Source of the DNA: Cytophagales bacterium
GTDB taxonomy: Bacteria; Bacteroidota; Bacteroidia; Cytophagales; Spirosomataceae
Length of the DNA: 64,000 bases
NCBI GenBank assembly: GCA_004292855.1
Contig: RDXN01000040.1
Span: 1-64,000, forward strand
Direction of reading: 5' to 3'
A program made the translations under genes and the position numbers. This document shows, in pieces, positions 50,843 through 58,697 of the stretch. Numbering within the stretch: the first letter of the stretch is position 1; each line of letters begins with the position of its first letter. Below the pieces are notes generated by a model that had not been told where the DNA came from, searched no databases, and saw only the letters and a program-made list of their open reading frames with translations.

Positions 50843-51208
50843 ATGCAAAACCAAATGAAAACTAAACTGACTGCCCTTTTCTCGGCTCTGCTTATCTCGT
50901 TCGGCCTGATGGCTATGACCGTTGCCGACGATAAAGAAGTGAAAATTAAAACCTCGGCCGTTTGCGAGATGTGCAAAGAGCGAATTGAGCGGAATCTGTC
51001 CTTTGAAAAAGGGGTGAAAGAGGCTGTTCTCGACGTTGACACGAAGGTAGTGACGGTGAAGTTTAACCCCTCGAAAACTGACGTGAACAAAATCAAGGCG
51101 AACATCAACAAAACGGGTTACGACGCCGACGAAGCCATTGCCGATGCCGATGGGTACAAAAAGTTGCCCTCGTGCTGCAAAAAGGGTGCCCACTCGCACA
51201 AAGATTAA
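50843..51208 (+). CDS. Secreted HMA-domain metallochaperone
   Basis: 121 residues. The second ATG (50855, MKTKLTALFSALLISFGLM) begins a signal peptide; the first (50843) adds four residues. An HMA fold follows: VKIKTSAVCEMCKERIERNL (CxxC), GVKEAVLDVDTKVVTVKFNP and INKTGYDADEAIADADGY, with a C-terminal LPSCCKKGAHSHKD that adds a Cys-Cys and His pair. It should be a periplasmic carrier of copper or a similar ion. It closes the cluster; the next gene points the other way. Confidence 0.9.
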   Translation: MQNQMKTKLTALFSALLISFGLMAMTVADDKEVKIKTSAVCEMCKERIERNLSFEKGVKEAVLDVDTKVVTVKFNPSKTDVNKIKANINKTGYDADEAIADADGYKKLPSCCKKGAHSHKD

Positions 51209-51217
51209 CTTATCTGT

Positions 51218-51727
51218 TTATTCAGCCTGCGCCACCGGAAACCGTACACGTTCGTTCAGGTCCATCTGGTGGCGCAGGTATGTCAGGCGTTCCCACTGCT
51301 GCCGGATGCCGACCTCGCCAATGCCTTCGGGCCGGAGTCGGTCGCGCTCAATGGCCGTTTCGAGAGGCACATCAATCACCCGAAACGAAATGTCAACAGG
51401 CCGCTCGTTGGTTGCCGTTCGCCCGACGAGCGTTGCAATCTCCTCCAGGTATTGCCGACGCAGGTGCGTGTTGTCGAGTACCACGTTCCAACCACCCGTC
51501 AGAGCCGAGCGCAATGCCGCCCGCTCCATAGCCGTAACGACCCGTTCAAGGCGGTTTTTGCGAGTTTCTTCCCACTGCCAGTATTCCCGAAGCGACACCC
51601 CGGAGAGCGTCCGGCGGAGATCGTCGCGGTTCAGGCGCAGATAGGAAGGGTTTTGGTGCAAAAATTGGTGAGCAAATGTCGATTTACCACTGCCACTGAC
51701 GCCAATCAAAATAAGAACGTGCTGCAT
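51218..51727 (-). CDS. P-loop kinase-like ATPase
   Basis: 169 residues. P-loop GVSGSGKSTFAHQFL near the N-terminus, then YLRLNRDDLRRTLSG, WNVVLDNTHLRRQYLEEI and FRVIDVPLETAIERDRLR. This is the order of the polynucleotide/zeta-toxin-like small-molecule kinase group (AAA_33). The substrate is unknown. It converges on the HMA chaperone gene with only nine bases between, and its promoter faces the OmpA gene. Confidence 0.85.
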   Translation of the reverse strand: MQHVLILIGVSGSGKSTFAHQFLHQNPSYLRLNRDDLRRTLSGVSLREYWQWEETRKNRLERVVTAMERAALRSALTGGWNVVLDNTHLRRQYLEEIATLVGRTATNERPVDISFRVIDVPLETAIERDRLRPEGIGEVGIRQQWERLTYLRHQMDLNERVRFPVAQAE

Positions 51728-51808
51728 AGATTTTAGTACTTACTGCATACTACCTTTTGCAAGGGGCCAGAGTTTTAACTAGATTTATCGTTAAAAACTC
51801 AACTCCGT

Positions 51809-52849
51809 ATGCAAACCGCTATCTACGTTCTTCTTATTGTATGGTTAAATGGCTTTTGGGCAAGCCTGCAACCTCCACAAACAGGCCAATCCGTACGCAT
51901 TCGTGGTATTTGTTTCGACGTAACAACAGCCGTGTATTTACCCGTGCGGGTGTCGGCGCAGGTGCAGGGGCAGACGGTTTTGTTAGGGGAAGCCGATAAA
52001 GAAGGCAAAGTGGACCTCTGCTTGCCTATTGCGGCCACACAAATTACGTTTGAGAGCCGGGGCTACCACACCGTTACCATGCCGGTTAAGGTAATCGACA
52101 CGCCGAGCGACAAAGCTGCCTTCATGTTCAGCGCGTACATGAGCAAGACCGATTCGGCGCGCACGTGGCAGATGACCCAGCTTGCGTTGAGTTTTAGTTT
52201 TGAACAGCAGGCGGGTTTTAAGTACACCATAGAATCGAAGAGTACAAACCCTAAAGTATACACTCAAAGAACACCCCACGGGAATAATGTAGGGGCAGGA
52301 GATTACCGTGAAATGCATCTAAAAAACTGGCGTGTCTGGCCTAGCTTCCGGGTCGAAGGAGCCATTGTTGGACCGTATCGAGTAGTTGTTAAAGCCTGTG
52401 ATGATCGGGTAGTGCTGGATGAAACGTTTACCGTCGGTGAGGGCATCACGTTTAAAGAACTTATCCCACGTGAAGCCCCCACGACCTCGGCTACATCACC
52501 CGTTGGTAGCTTAGATAAGCCCATTTCCATGCCCCAAAACCGATTACTATTTTTTGGGCAGAGCCGTTACGAACTAACCAACGAAGCCGAGGTCCAGCTA
52601 GACTCCATTTCTACGTTGTTGATAGCTCAACCGGACTGGAAAATTACCATCACCGGCCACACCGAAAACTTGGGCGAGCGCAAGCTAAACATAACGCTCT
52701 CAGAGTATCGGGCAAGGCGTGTGGCGAGTTATCTCCGCCAGAAGGGGATTGCTGAAGGCCGGATGCGGGTCGATTGGAAGGGACCGGGGGAGGGTGGGAG
52801 AGATCAAAGCCGCAACCGGCGCGTTGTGGTGCAGTTTTCGGAGAACTAA
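51809..52849 (+). CDS. OmpA-family protein
   Basis: 346 residues. A signal segment (YVLLIVWLNGFWASLQPPQ) is followed by two beta-rich domains of unknown type (VRIRGICFDVTTAVYLPVRV, QFEQQAGFKYTIESKST-like text) and a C-terminal OmpA domain from about 245: RLLFFGQSRYELTNEAEVQ, LDSISTLLIAQPDWKITITGH, GERKLNITLSEYRARRVASYL and a final DQSRNRRVVVQF with the peptidoglycan-contacting Asp and Arg. It probably anchors in the outer membrane or periplasm and binds the cell wall. Confidence 0.88.
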   Translation: MQTAIYVLLIVWLNGFWASLQPPQTGQSVRIRGICFDVTTAVYLPVRVSAQVQGQTVLLGEADKEGKVDLCLPIAATQITFESRGYHTVTMPVKVIDTPSDKAAFMFSAYMSKTDSARTWQMTQLALSFSFEQQAGFKYTIESKSTNPKVYTQRTPHGNNVGAGDYREMHLKNWRVWPSFRVEGAIVGPYRVVVKACDDRVVLDETFTVGEGITFKELIPREAPTTSATSPVGSLDKPISMPQNRLLFFGQSRYELTNEAEVQLDSISTLLIAQPDWKITITGHTENLGERKLNITLSEYRARRVASYLRQKGIAEGRMRVDWKGPGEGGRDQSRNRRVVVQFSEN

Positions 52850-52860
52850 TTACTCAAAAG

Positions 52861-52890
52861 CCTGCAAGGCTTCAAAGACCTTGCAGGTTT
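52861..52890. terminator. Bidirectional terminator between OmpA and OsmC genes
   Basis: 9-bp stem CCTGCAAGG (52861-52869) / CCTTGCAGG (52879-52887), extended by AAA/TTT flanks, with a 9-base loop. A-tract on the left and T-tract on the right suit convergent OmpA (plus) and OsmC (minus) genes. Confidence 0.8.
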
Positions 52891-52907
52891 GATTTGTACC
52901 GAAACTG

Positions 52908-53342
52908 TTATACCAACTCTGCGTTTAGTGTCAGTTGAATATCGGGCGAGAGCGCACGGGAGATGATACAGTTCTTTTTGGCACCTTCGGCAATCTCTCC
53001 AAACTGCTCGGCGGTGATGCCGGGCACTGAGCCTTTGATGGTCAATTCAACCGCCGTAACGGTGAGCGTTTCGGTATCCATTGTCAGTACGACGTTGGTT
53101 TCCAATGAGTCGGCGGTGAAACCAGCCTGACCGAGGGTGGCTCCGGTGGCCATCGTAAAACACCCGGCGTGGGCAGCAGCCAACAGCTCTTCGGGGTTGG
53201 TGCCCGCCTTGCCGTCTTCGCTCTGGAAACGGGTTTTGAATGAAAACGGGGTGTTATCGAGTACACCGCCAAAGGCCGACAATGAGCCGGTTCCTTCTTG
53301 TAAACTACCCTTCCAGGTAGCCGAAGCTCTGCGCTTGAGCAT
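52908..53342 (-). CDS. OsmC-family peroxiredoxin
   Basis: 144 residues. ATSW-type start (RASATWKGSLQEGTGSLSA), the first catalytic cysteine in NPEELLAAAHAGCFTMATG and the second in EIAEGAKKNCIISRAL. OsmC proteins reduce organic hydroperoxides through this cysteine pair. Length is normal. No neighbour hints at a specific oxidant. It is divergent from the Gfo/Idh/MocA gene, 123 bases apart. Confidence 0.93.
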   Translation of the reverse strand: MLKRRASATWKGSLQEGTGSLSAFGGVLDNTPFSFKTRFQSEDGKAGTNPEELLAAAHAGCFTMATGATLGQAGFTADSLETNVVLTMDTETLTVTAVELTIKGSVPGITAEQFGEIAEGAKKNCIISRALSPDIQLTLNAELV

Positions 53343-53465
53343 GGTTTTGTTTTGTAAGGTTAAACTGAAGTACTGCTTTTCTAACGGTGGGAATGGGTAA
53401 ATGGTTTGCCAAAACGGGTTAGTATATTCGACGTGGCATTGGCCTCCTAAACCGACTTACATCCC

Positions 53466-54764
53466 ATGAACCAACCCCTTAATCGCCGTCATTTTCTCCA
53501 GCAAGCGGGTGCCGCAGCCGCGAGCCTTGCCCTGTTCCCCAGCCTCACCCGGCGAGTAGCACCGTCTGACAAAGTGCGTGTGGCACACATCGGCGTGAAC
53601 GGCATGGGCACCAACCACCTCAACTGGTTTGCCAAGCTGCCCGAAGTCGACATTGTGGGCTTGTGCGACGTGGACGAAACACACCTCGCGAAGGCCCTCG
53701 ACACGCTCAAAAAGCATGAGCCGTACGCCAACCGGCCCGCCGACGCGGTGAAAACCTACGCCGACTTCCGCCATATCCTTGACCGGAAAGACATCGACGC
53801 CATCACCTGCGCCACCCCCGACCATTGGCACGCCCAAATCGCGATCATGGCATTTCAGGCCGGTAAAGACGTGTATGGTGAAAAACCGCTTTCGTACACG
53901 GTGCGCGAGGGGCAACAAATGCTCAAGGCCCAAAAACGCTACGACCGGATTTTTCAACTCGGCACCCAGATTCACGCGGGCGACAACTACCACCGCGTCG
54001 TTGAGATCATACGGTCGGGGGTGATTGGTAAGGTGCATACGGCGCGGGTCTGGAAAACTGGCCCACCGCCCGTGCTGGGTCCGGCCAACTACAGCGAACC
54101 GCCCAAAACGCTCAATTGGGACATGTGGCAGGGACCGGCCCCCCTCTCAAAATACACCCCCGAACGCTGCCATTTCTCGTATCGCTATTTTATGGATTAT
54201 TCGGGCGGGGTGTTTGCCGATTTCTGGAGCCACATCGCCGACGTGGTTTGGTGGGCTGTAGAACCCACGGGCCTGCGAACCGTTCGCTCGCGGGGGGCGT
54301 TGGGCGAGGGCATCGGCGATACGCCCAAATGGATCGACGTTGATTACGAGTTCGACAACCTGAAACTCTTCTGGACCAGCACGCCCCCCAACGTGCCGGG
54401 AGCCGAGAAACGCCACATTGGAGCCTACTTTGAGGGCGACAAAGGCACGCTCATCTGCGATTATAACACCCGCGAAATCACCATCAACGGTGTGACTATG
54501 AACGACGTAGCCGAGATCCCGATCACGCTCGAACGCTCGCCCGGCCATCAGCAAAACTTTATCGACGCCGTAAAATCGCGCAAACAACCCGAATCGAACT
54601 TGGCCTACGCCCGCCAGATGACCCTCCCCATGCACCTCGGCCTGATTGCCTGGCGACTCGGTGAAACCCTCGAATGGAACCCCCGAAAAGAGAAGTTCCG
54701 GCACAACTCGGAAGCAAATTCGCTGTTGAGCCGGGAGTATCGGAAGGGGTGGGATTTGATTTAA
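53466..54764 (+). CDS. Gfo/Idh/MocA-family oxidoreductase with Tat signal
   Basis: 432 residues. A Tat-type signal (NRRHFLQQAGAAAASLALFP) targets it to the periplasm. The Rossmann fold is VRVAHIGVNGMGTNHLNWF ... DIVGLCDVDETHLAKALD, followed by CATPDHWHAQIAIMAFQAGKDVYGEKPLS, with the conserved EKP, and HRVVEIIRSGVIGKVHTARVW; the C-terminal half has DYSGGVFADFWSHIADVVWW and the ending LGETLEWNPRKEKFR. Members oxidise or reduce sugars and related alcohols with NAD(P). It is alone between OsmC and HigBA. Confidence 0.93.
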   Translation: MNQPLNRRHFLQQAGAAAASLALFPSLTRRVAPSDKVRVAHIGVNGMGTNHLNWFAKLPEVDIVGLCDVDETHLAKALDTLKKHEPYANRPADAVKTYADFRHILDRKDIDAITCATPDHWHAQIAIMAFQAGKDVYGEKPLSYTVREGQQMLKAQKRYDRIFQLGTQIHAGDNYHRVVEIIRSGVIGKVHTARVWKTGPPPVLGPANYSEPPKTLNWDMWQGPAPLSKYTPERCHFSYRYFMDYSGGVFADFWSHIADVVWWAVEPTGLRTVRSRGALGEGIGDTPKWIDVDYEFDNLKLFWTSTPPNVPGAEKRHIGAYFEGDKGTLICDYNTREITINGVTMNDVAEIPITLERSPGHQQNFIDAVKSRKQPESNLAYARQMTLPMHLGLIAWRLGETLEWNPRKEKFRHNSEANSLLSREYRKGWDLI

Positions 54765-54806
54765 AATTACGTAAAACAAAAATTTATATTATTTTGCGTA
54801 ATTGTC

Positions 54807-54814
54807 TATCTTTG
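54807..54814 (+). promoter_or_regulatory. -7 box of higBA
   Basis: TATCTTTG fits TAnnTTTG and lies 25 bases before the higB ATG (54840). A matching -33 box is weak (TTTA instead of TTG). Confidence 0.5.
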
Positions 54815-54839
54815 CAATTACGCGTTGCCCACCGTACCA

Positions 54840-55133
54840 ATGGTTATAATCACCAAAACCATATTAAACAGATTTTCGGAAAAACATCCAGATGTAGCTA
54901 TTGCTTTAAACGAGTGGTATGATATTGTCAGCCATGCCGATTGGCAATCGTTTGCAGATGTGAAACAGACGTTTAATCACGCTGATTACGTTGGAAATGA
55001 CCGCATTGTGTTTAATGTGAAGGGAAATCAGTATCGAATTGTGGGGATGATTTTCTTCGACAAACGAACACTGTATGTCCGGTTTGTTGGGACTCATACC
55101 CAGTATGATAAAATTGACTGCTCAGTCGTATAA
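54840..55133 (+). CDS. higB: HigB-family mRNA interferase toxin
   Basis: 97 residues from ATG 54840 (MVIITKTILNRFSEKHPDVA); the TTG further upstream is not needed. HigB text: AIALNEWYDIVSHADWQSFADVKQTF, DRIVFNVKGNQYRIVGMIFF and the ending VRFVGTHTQYDKIDCS with the catalytic-type His/Tyr. It cleaves mRNA on the ribosome and is neutralised by the HigA protein encoded eight bases downstream. Toxin-first order is typical of higBA. Confidence 0.9.
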   Translation: MVIITKTILNRFSEKHPDVAIALNEWYDIVSHADWQSFADVKQTFNHADYVGNDRIVFNVKGNQYRIVGMIFFDKRTLYVRFVGTHTQYDKIDCSVV

Positions 55134-55141
55134 AAGAGCTT

Positions 55142-55531
55142 ATGGAAATCAAAACAGAACAGGACTATCAAGTCCTAATGACCCGTATTGAAGCTTTTTT
55201 ACAAAAAGCGACTGCGGGTGGAGGCTTTTCTGCATTGTCTCAAGAAGAAGGTGATGAACTCCATCGGCTTTCGTTACTGGCCGAAGCTTACGAAGATAGC
55301 ATCCCCATCATGCCTTTGCCGGTGCCACCGCCCAAGACGCTGGTGGATATTCTGGAGTACAAAATGTACGAAAAACGCCTTAAACAGCGCGATATGGCCC
55401 GTTTGCTCGACGTGTCAGAAGCGCGACTGTCGGATGTACTGACAGGTAAACGCAAGCCTAACCTTGACCTCGCCAAGCGAATGCACCTGCGTCTGGGCAT
55501 CGATGCTGAAACCATTTTACGCGTGGCCTGA
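55142..55531 (+). CDS. higA: HigA-family antitoxin
   Basis: 129 residues. The N-terminal half is the HigB-binding extension (EDYQVLMTRIEAFLQKAT-like text and LHRLSLLAEAYEDSIPIMPLP); the C-terminal half is an XRE helix-turn-helix (KRLKQRDMARLLDVSEARLSDVLTGKRKPNLDLAKRMHL). It neutralises HigB and represses the higBA promoter. It starts eight bases after higB. Confidence 0.92.
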   Translation: MEIKTEQDYQVLMTRIEAFLQKATAGGGFSALSQEEGDELHRLSLLAEAYEDSIPIMPLPVPPPKTLVDILEYKMYEKRLKQRDMARLLDVSEARLSDVLTGKRKPNLDLAKRMHLRLGIDAETILRVA

Positions 55532-55549
55532 CTAAAACGCTGAGAGTGA

Positions 55550-55598
55550 GGAAAAGGAGGGAGGTAACAGATCTCCTCCTCCCTTTCCTCCCTTTCCC
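55550..55598. repeat. Purine/pyrimidine palindrome between higA and threonine aldolase
   Basis: A purine-rich left part (GGAAAAGGAGGGAGG, 55550-55564) faces a pyrimidine-rich right part (CTCCTCCTCCCTTTCCTCC, 55574 on). The pairing is imperfect. The text is close to the in-frame insertion in the FG-GAP gene at 38931-39018, so one family is likely. Confidence 0.6.
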
Positions 55599-55627
55599 GA
55601 CACGTCGGGCCGCTCCATTCTCCTTTT

Positions 55628-56644
55628 ATGACCATTGACCTCCGTAGCGATACCGTTACGCAACCCACGCCCGCCATGCGCGAGGCTATGTTTTCGGCCC
55701 CGCTGGGCGACGATGTGTTCGGCGATGACCCGACCGTGAACGCGCTCGAAACCAAAGCCGCCAGTATGTTTGGCATGGAAGCGGCCCTGTTCTGTGCCAG
55801 CGGCACCCTGACCAACCAACTCGCCATTCGGACACACACACGCCCCGGCGACGAGGTGATTTGCGACGCACTTTCGCACATTTACCTGTACGAAGGTGGG
55901 GGCCTGATGGCCAATTCGGGGGTGTCGGTGGCCTTGCTTCCCGGCGAACGGGGGCGGATCAGTCCGGCGCAGGTCCGCGACGCGATCAACAACCCTGCCG
56001 ACCCACACCGGCCCCTGACACGGCTGGTGAGCCTTGAGAACACAATGAATAAGGGGGGCGGTTGCTACTACACCCTGCCCGACATTTCAGCGATCCGGCA
56101 AGTGTGCGACGAACACAACCTGCCCCTGCACCTCGACGGGGCGCGGCTGTTCAACGCGCTGGTCGAAACGGGCGAGAGCACCGAAGCGCACGGCCAACTG
56201 TTCGACTCGATCAGCATTTGCTTGTCGAAGGGGCTGGGTTGCCCGGTGGGGTCGTTGTTGCTGGGGAAACGGGAGTTCATCGCGCAAGCCCGTCGATACC
56301 GCAAACTGATGGGGGGCGGCTGGCGGCAGGCGGGTTTCTTGGCGGCTGCGGGCATCTACGCCCTCGATCACCACGTGAATCGCCTGAAGCTCGACCACGC
56401 CCGTGCCCGCAAAATTGGGGCGATGCTCGCCACCCGCCCCGAAGTGGAGGATATTTACCCCATCGACACGAATATCGTGATCTTCCGGCTCCCCGAAACC
56501 ATTCTGGCGGTTGATTACGTGGCCCAACTAGCCGGAAAAGGCATCCGGGCTGTTACATTTGGCAAGCATCTGGTCCGGTTCGTCACGCATCTCGATTTCA
56601 CGGACGAGCAATTGGAGGAACTGGAAAGACAATTAAAATTTTAG
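55628..56644 (+). CDS. Low-specificity L-threonine aldolase
   Basis: 338 residues, PLP-dependent aminotransferase fold. DLRSDTVTQPTPAMREAM opens the protein, then LFCASGTLTNQLAIRTHTRPGDEV, LSHIYLYEGGG and LHLDGARLFNALV with the PLP-binding Asp, and the Schiff-base lysine Lys201 in SICLSKGLGCPVGS. It splits L-threonine or allo-threonine into glycine and acetaldehyde. Lengths and motifs are normal. It stands downstream of higBA without obvious functional link. Confidence 0.93.
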   Translation: MTIDLRSDTVTQPTPAMREAMFSAPLGDDVFGDDPTVNALETKAASMFGMEAALFCASGTLTNQLAIRTHTRPGDEVICDALSHIYLYEGGGLMANSGVSVALLPGERGRISPAQVRDAINNPADPHRPLTRLVSLENTMNKGGGCYYTLPDISAIRQVCDEHNLPLHLDGARLFNALVETGESTEAHGQLFDSISICLSKGLGCPVGSLLLGKREFIAQARRYRKLMGGGWRQAGFLAAAGIYALDHHVNRLKLDHARARKIGAMLATRPEVEDIYPIDTNIVIFRLPETILAVDYVAQLAGKGIRAVTFGKHLVRFVTHLDFTDEQLEELERQLKF

Positions 56645-56657
56645 AGAGGGTCACACG

Positions 56658-56754
56658 GTTTTTTGTCATCCCGAAGCATGAGGGATCTACTCCGTTCTTA
56701 CTCAAATTGAGAGTAGACTAGCTAGATCCCTCATGCTTCGGGATGACAAAAAAC
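56658..56754. repeat. 32-bp perfect inverted repeat, dispersed family member 2
   Basis: Arms 56658-56689 and 56723-56754 are exact reverse complements with a 33-base loop. The arm length, loop length and outer sequence (TTTTTGTCATCCCGA, AGGGATCTA) equal those at 32271-32367; the central AGCATG replaces CGAAGG, and the right arm carries the complementary change. Confidence 0.92.
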
Positions 56755-56780
56755 TCCGTGTACTCCGTGGTAAATTTTTT

Positions 56781-57890
56781 ATGAATTTAATATCCTCAAC
56801 CCCCGTCGCATCCACGCCGGGCCGTATTTGCCTGTTTGGCGAACACCAGGACTACCTCGGCTTGCCCGTGATTGCAGCCGCCATCTCGCGCCAAATCAAC
56901 ATCGAAGCCACCCGAACAACCAACCCGGAAGTACGGCTGCATCTGCCTGATTTACAATCAGAAGAACGATTCTCCGTCGCGCAGTTTCCGCTAACCTATG
57001 CCCATAAACGCGACTACTTCCGGTCGGCGATGAACGTGCTTTGGCGGGAAGGGTTGCGCTTTTCGGGGGGTATTGAAGGGCGTATCTGGAGTACAATTCC
57101 GATCAACGCGGGTACGTCGAGTTCGTCGGCCCTGATCGTGACGTGGCTGAACCTGCTGAGCCAACTCGCCGACGAACCCCGGACGTTCACGCCCGCTCAA
57201 CTCGCCGAGTTTGGCTATGTGGCCGAGGTGCTCGAATTCGGCGAGCCGGGCGGCATGATGGACCACTACTCCACAGCCATCGGGGGTGTTATCTATCTGG
57301 AATCGCAGCCCCAGATTCGCGTGGAACCGTTCGCGATTGGCGGGAGTGGCTTGCAACTGGGTGCGTTTGTGTTAGGTGATTCGGGCGAGCCTAAGGACAC
57401 CATCGGTATTCTGCGCCATGTGAAATACGGGATGCTCGATGCAATGGCGAAGATGAAGGCGCACCACCCCAACTTCGCATTTGAGACTCTACCCGCCGAC
57501 GCCATCACCGACTACGACCATCTGCTCACCCCCGACGAACGCGCTCTGGTTCGGGGCAACCTCTCCGACCGCGACGTACTGCGCGAAGCCCTGGCGATGT
57601 TCCGTTCTGGCACAATCGACCACGACCGGCTAGGGCAGTTGCTCACGATTCACCAAACGAGTTTGCGCGAAGCAAAGCGCGTATCGACGCCCAAAATCGA
57701 CCGGATGCTCGACGCTGCTCTGCAAGCGGGTGCGTTGGGGGGCAAAATCAACGGATCGGGTGGGGGAGGGTGCATGTTTGCGTATGCCCCGCAGCAACCC
57801 GAAGCCGTTGCCGAAGCCATCGAACGGGCCGGGGGAAAAGCCTACGTGATTTCGATTGACGAGGGAACGCGCTGTTCGTCAGGTTCTTAG
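56781..57890 (+). CDS. GHMP kinase (galactokinase-like sugar kinase)
   Basis: 369 residues from ATG 56781 (MNLISSTPVASTPGRICLFGE); the longer frame upstream only reads repeat sequence. The galactokinase-type signature GEHQDYLGLPVI, the GHMP motif GTSSSSALIVTWL and the C-terminal KINGSGGGGCMFAYAP are present. The GEHxDY text favours a sugar-1-kinase (galactose, arabinose or similar) over mevalonate kinase. Substrate not determined. Confidence 0.85.
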   Translation: MNLISSTPVASTPGRICLFGEHQDYLGLPVIAAAISRQINIEATRTTNPEVRLHLPDLQSEERFSVAQFPLTYAHKRDYFRSAMNVLWREGLRFSGGIEGRIWSTIPINAGTSSSSALIVTWLNLLSQLADEPRTFTPAQLAEFGYVAEVLEFGEPGGMMDHYSTAIGGVIYLESQPQIRVEPFAIGGSGLQLGAFVLGDSGEPKDTIGILRHVKYGMLDAMAKMKAHHPNFAFETLPADAITDYDHLLTPDERALVRGNLSDRDVLREALAMFRSGTIDHDRLGQLLTIHQTSLREAKRVSTPKIDRMLDAALQAGALGGKINGSGGGGCMFAYAPQQPEAVAEAIERAGGKAYVISIDEGTRCSSGS

Positions 57891-58654
57891 AATGTGAATC
57901 CTGCCCGGATCGCTACCCGGTTAAAGTCGGCAGATTCGCGGGTGCGGCCATCGGGTTGCTCAATAATGGATTGTTGCAGGTAGTAACCGCCACTGAGCAG
58001 GAAACTGCTGTTGCGCGAGAATGGGAACCGAATACCCAGACCAGCCGAGGTGTAAGCCCCACCAATGTAGCGTAGGCCGGGGGTGTTGTTGACGGTGGCA
58101 TTGAGGCCGTAGCCACCATCCAGAAAGTAAAAGGGAATTGGGCCGGGCCGCGTTAGGCCGGGCCGCGCCAGGCCGGGCCGCGCTAGGCTAGACTGCCTCG
58201 ACCCACCCGACAAATCGCCCCGGACGGAGGCAAATAGGGGCACAAACGTTTGGGTCGCGTACAGATCGACGCCTGTGCCAAAACCAGCGTAAAAGCCCCG
58301 ACTGAATCGGAATCCGTTGATAATGTGAAAGGTAATGGCGGCAGTGGTTACGGCCTGCGCGGTGGTGTTGCGGGCGGCCAACGGCCCTAGCTCAACGTAA
58401 AGGCCATAGCCTTTGGTGCGGGGCGTGTCTCGCCCGACCGTCTGCACTTCGGCCCGGCTGAACACGAATCGGTTGCCATCGCGGGTGTCGATCACCACGC
58501 TGGAGTCGGGGCGGGCGGGGAGGAGAGTGCCCCGCAAAATCCAGCCATTTTTAAGGGTAACTACATCGCTGACAACCGTCTGGGCAATGCTGGCCGATAG
58601 GGTAACACAACTGAAAAGGGCAAAGAGGTAGGTGAAACGGTACACAAATGGCAT
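57887..58654 (-). CDS. Outer-membrane beta-barrel-like protein with pentapeptide tract
   Basis: 255 residues from ATG 58654 (MPFVYRFTYLFALFSCVTLSASIAQ), a signal peptide. A short SMALL-beta domain (VVTLKNGWILRGTLLPARPDSS VV-type text, ..RAEVQTVGRD) precedes an eight-strand-like porin region (YGLYVELGPLAARNTT, FYAGFGTGVDLYATQ, GGYYLQQSI), ending DFNRVAIRAGFTF. Between strands a low-complexity (S/L)ARPG tract is encoded by 15-bp tandem repeats. Function unknown. It overlaps the end of the GHMP kinase gene by four bases on the opposite strand. Confidence 0.7.
   Translation of the reverse strand: MPFVYRFTYLFALFSCVTLSASIAQTVVSDVVTLKNGWILRGTLLPARPDSSVVIDTRDGNRFVFSRAEVQTVGRDTPRTKGYGLYVELGPLAARNTTAQAVTTAAITFHIINGFRFSRGFYAGFGTGVDLYATQTFVPLFASVRGDLSGGSRQSSLARPGLARPGLTRPGPIPFYFLDGGYGLNATVNNTPGLRYIGGAYTSAGLGIRFPFSRNSSFLLSGGYYLQQSIIEQPDGRTRESADFNRVAIRAGFTF
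58142..58186. repeat. 15-bp tandem repeat, three copies, in coding sequence
   Basis: GCCGGGCCGCGTTAG (58142-58156), GCCGGGCCGCGCCAG (58157-58171) and GCCGGGCCGCGCTAG (58172-58186). They encode the ARPGL-type pentapeptide repeats of the minus-strand outer-membrane protein and do not shift the frame. Confidence 0.9.
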
Positions 58655-58697
58655 ACGGAAAACGGTTGAAAAATTGGGATAGACACACAAAACGAAA

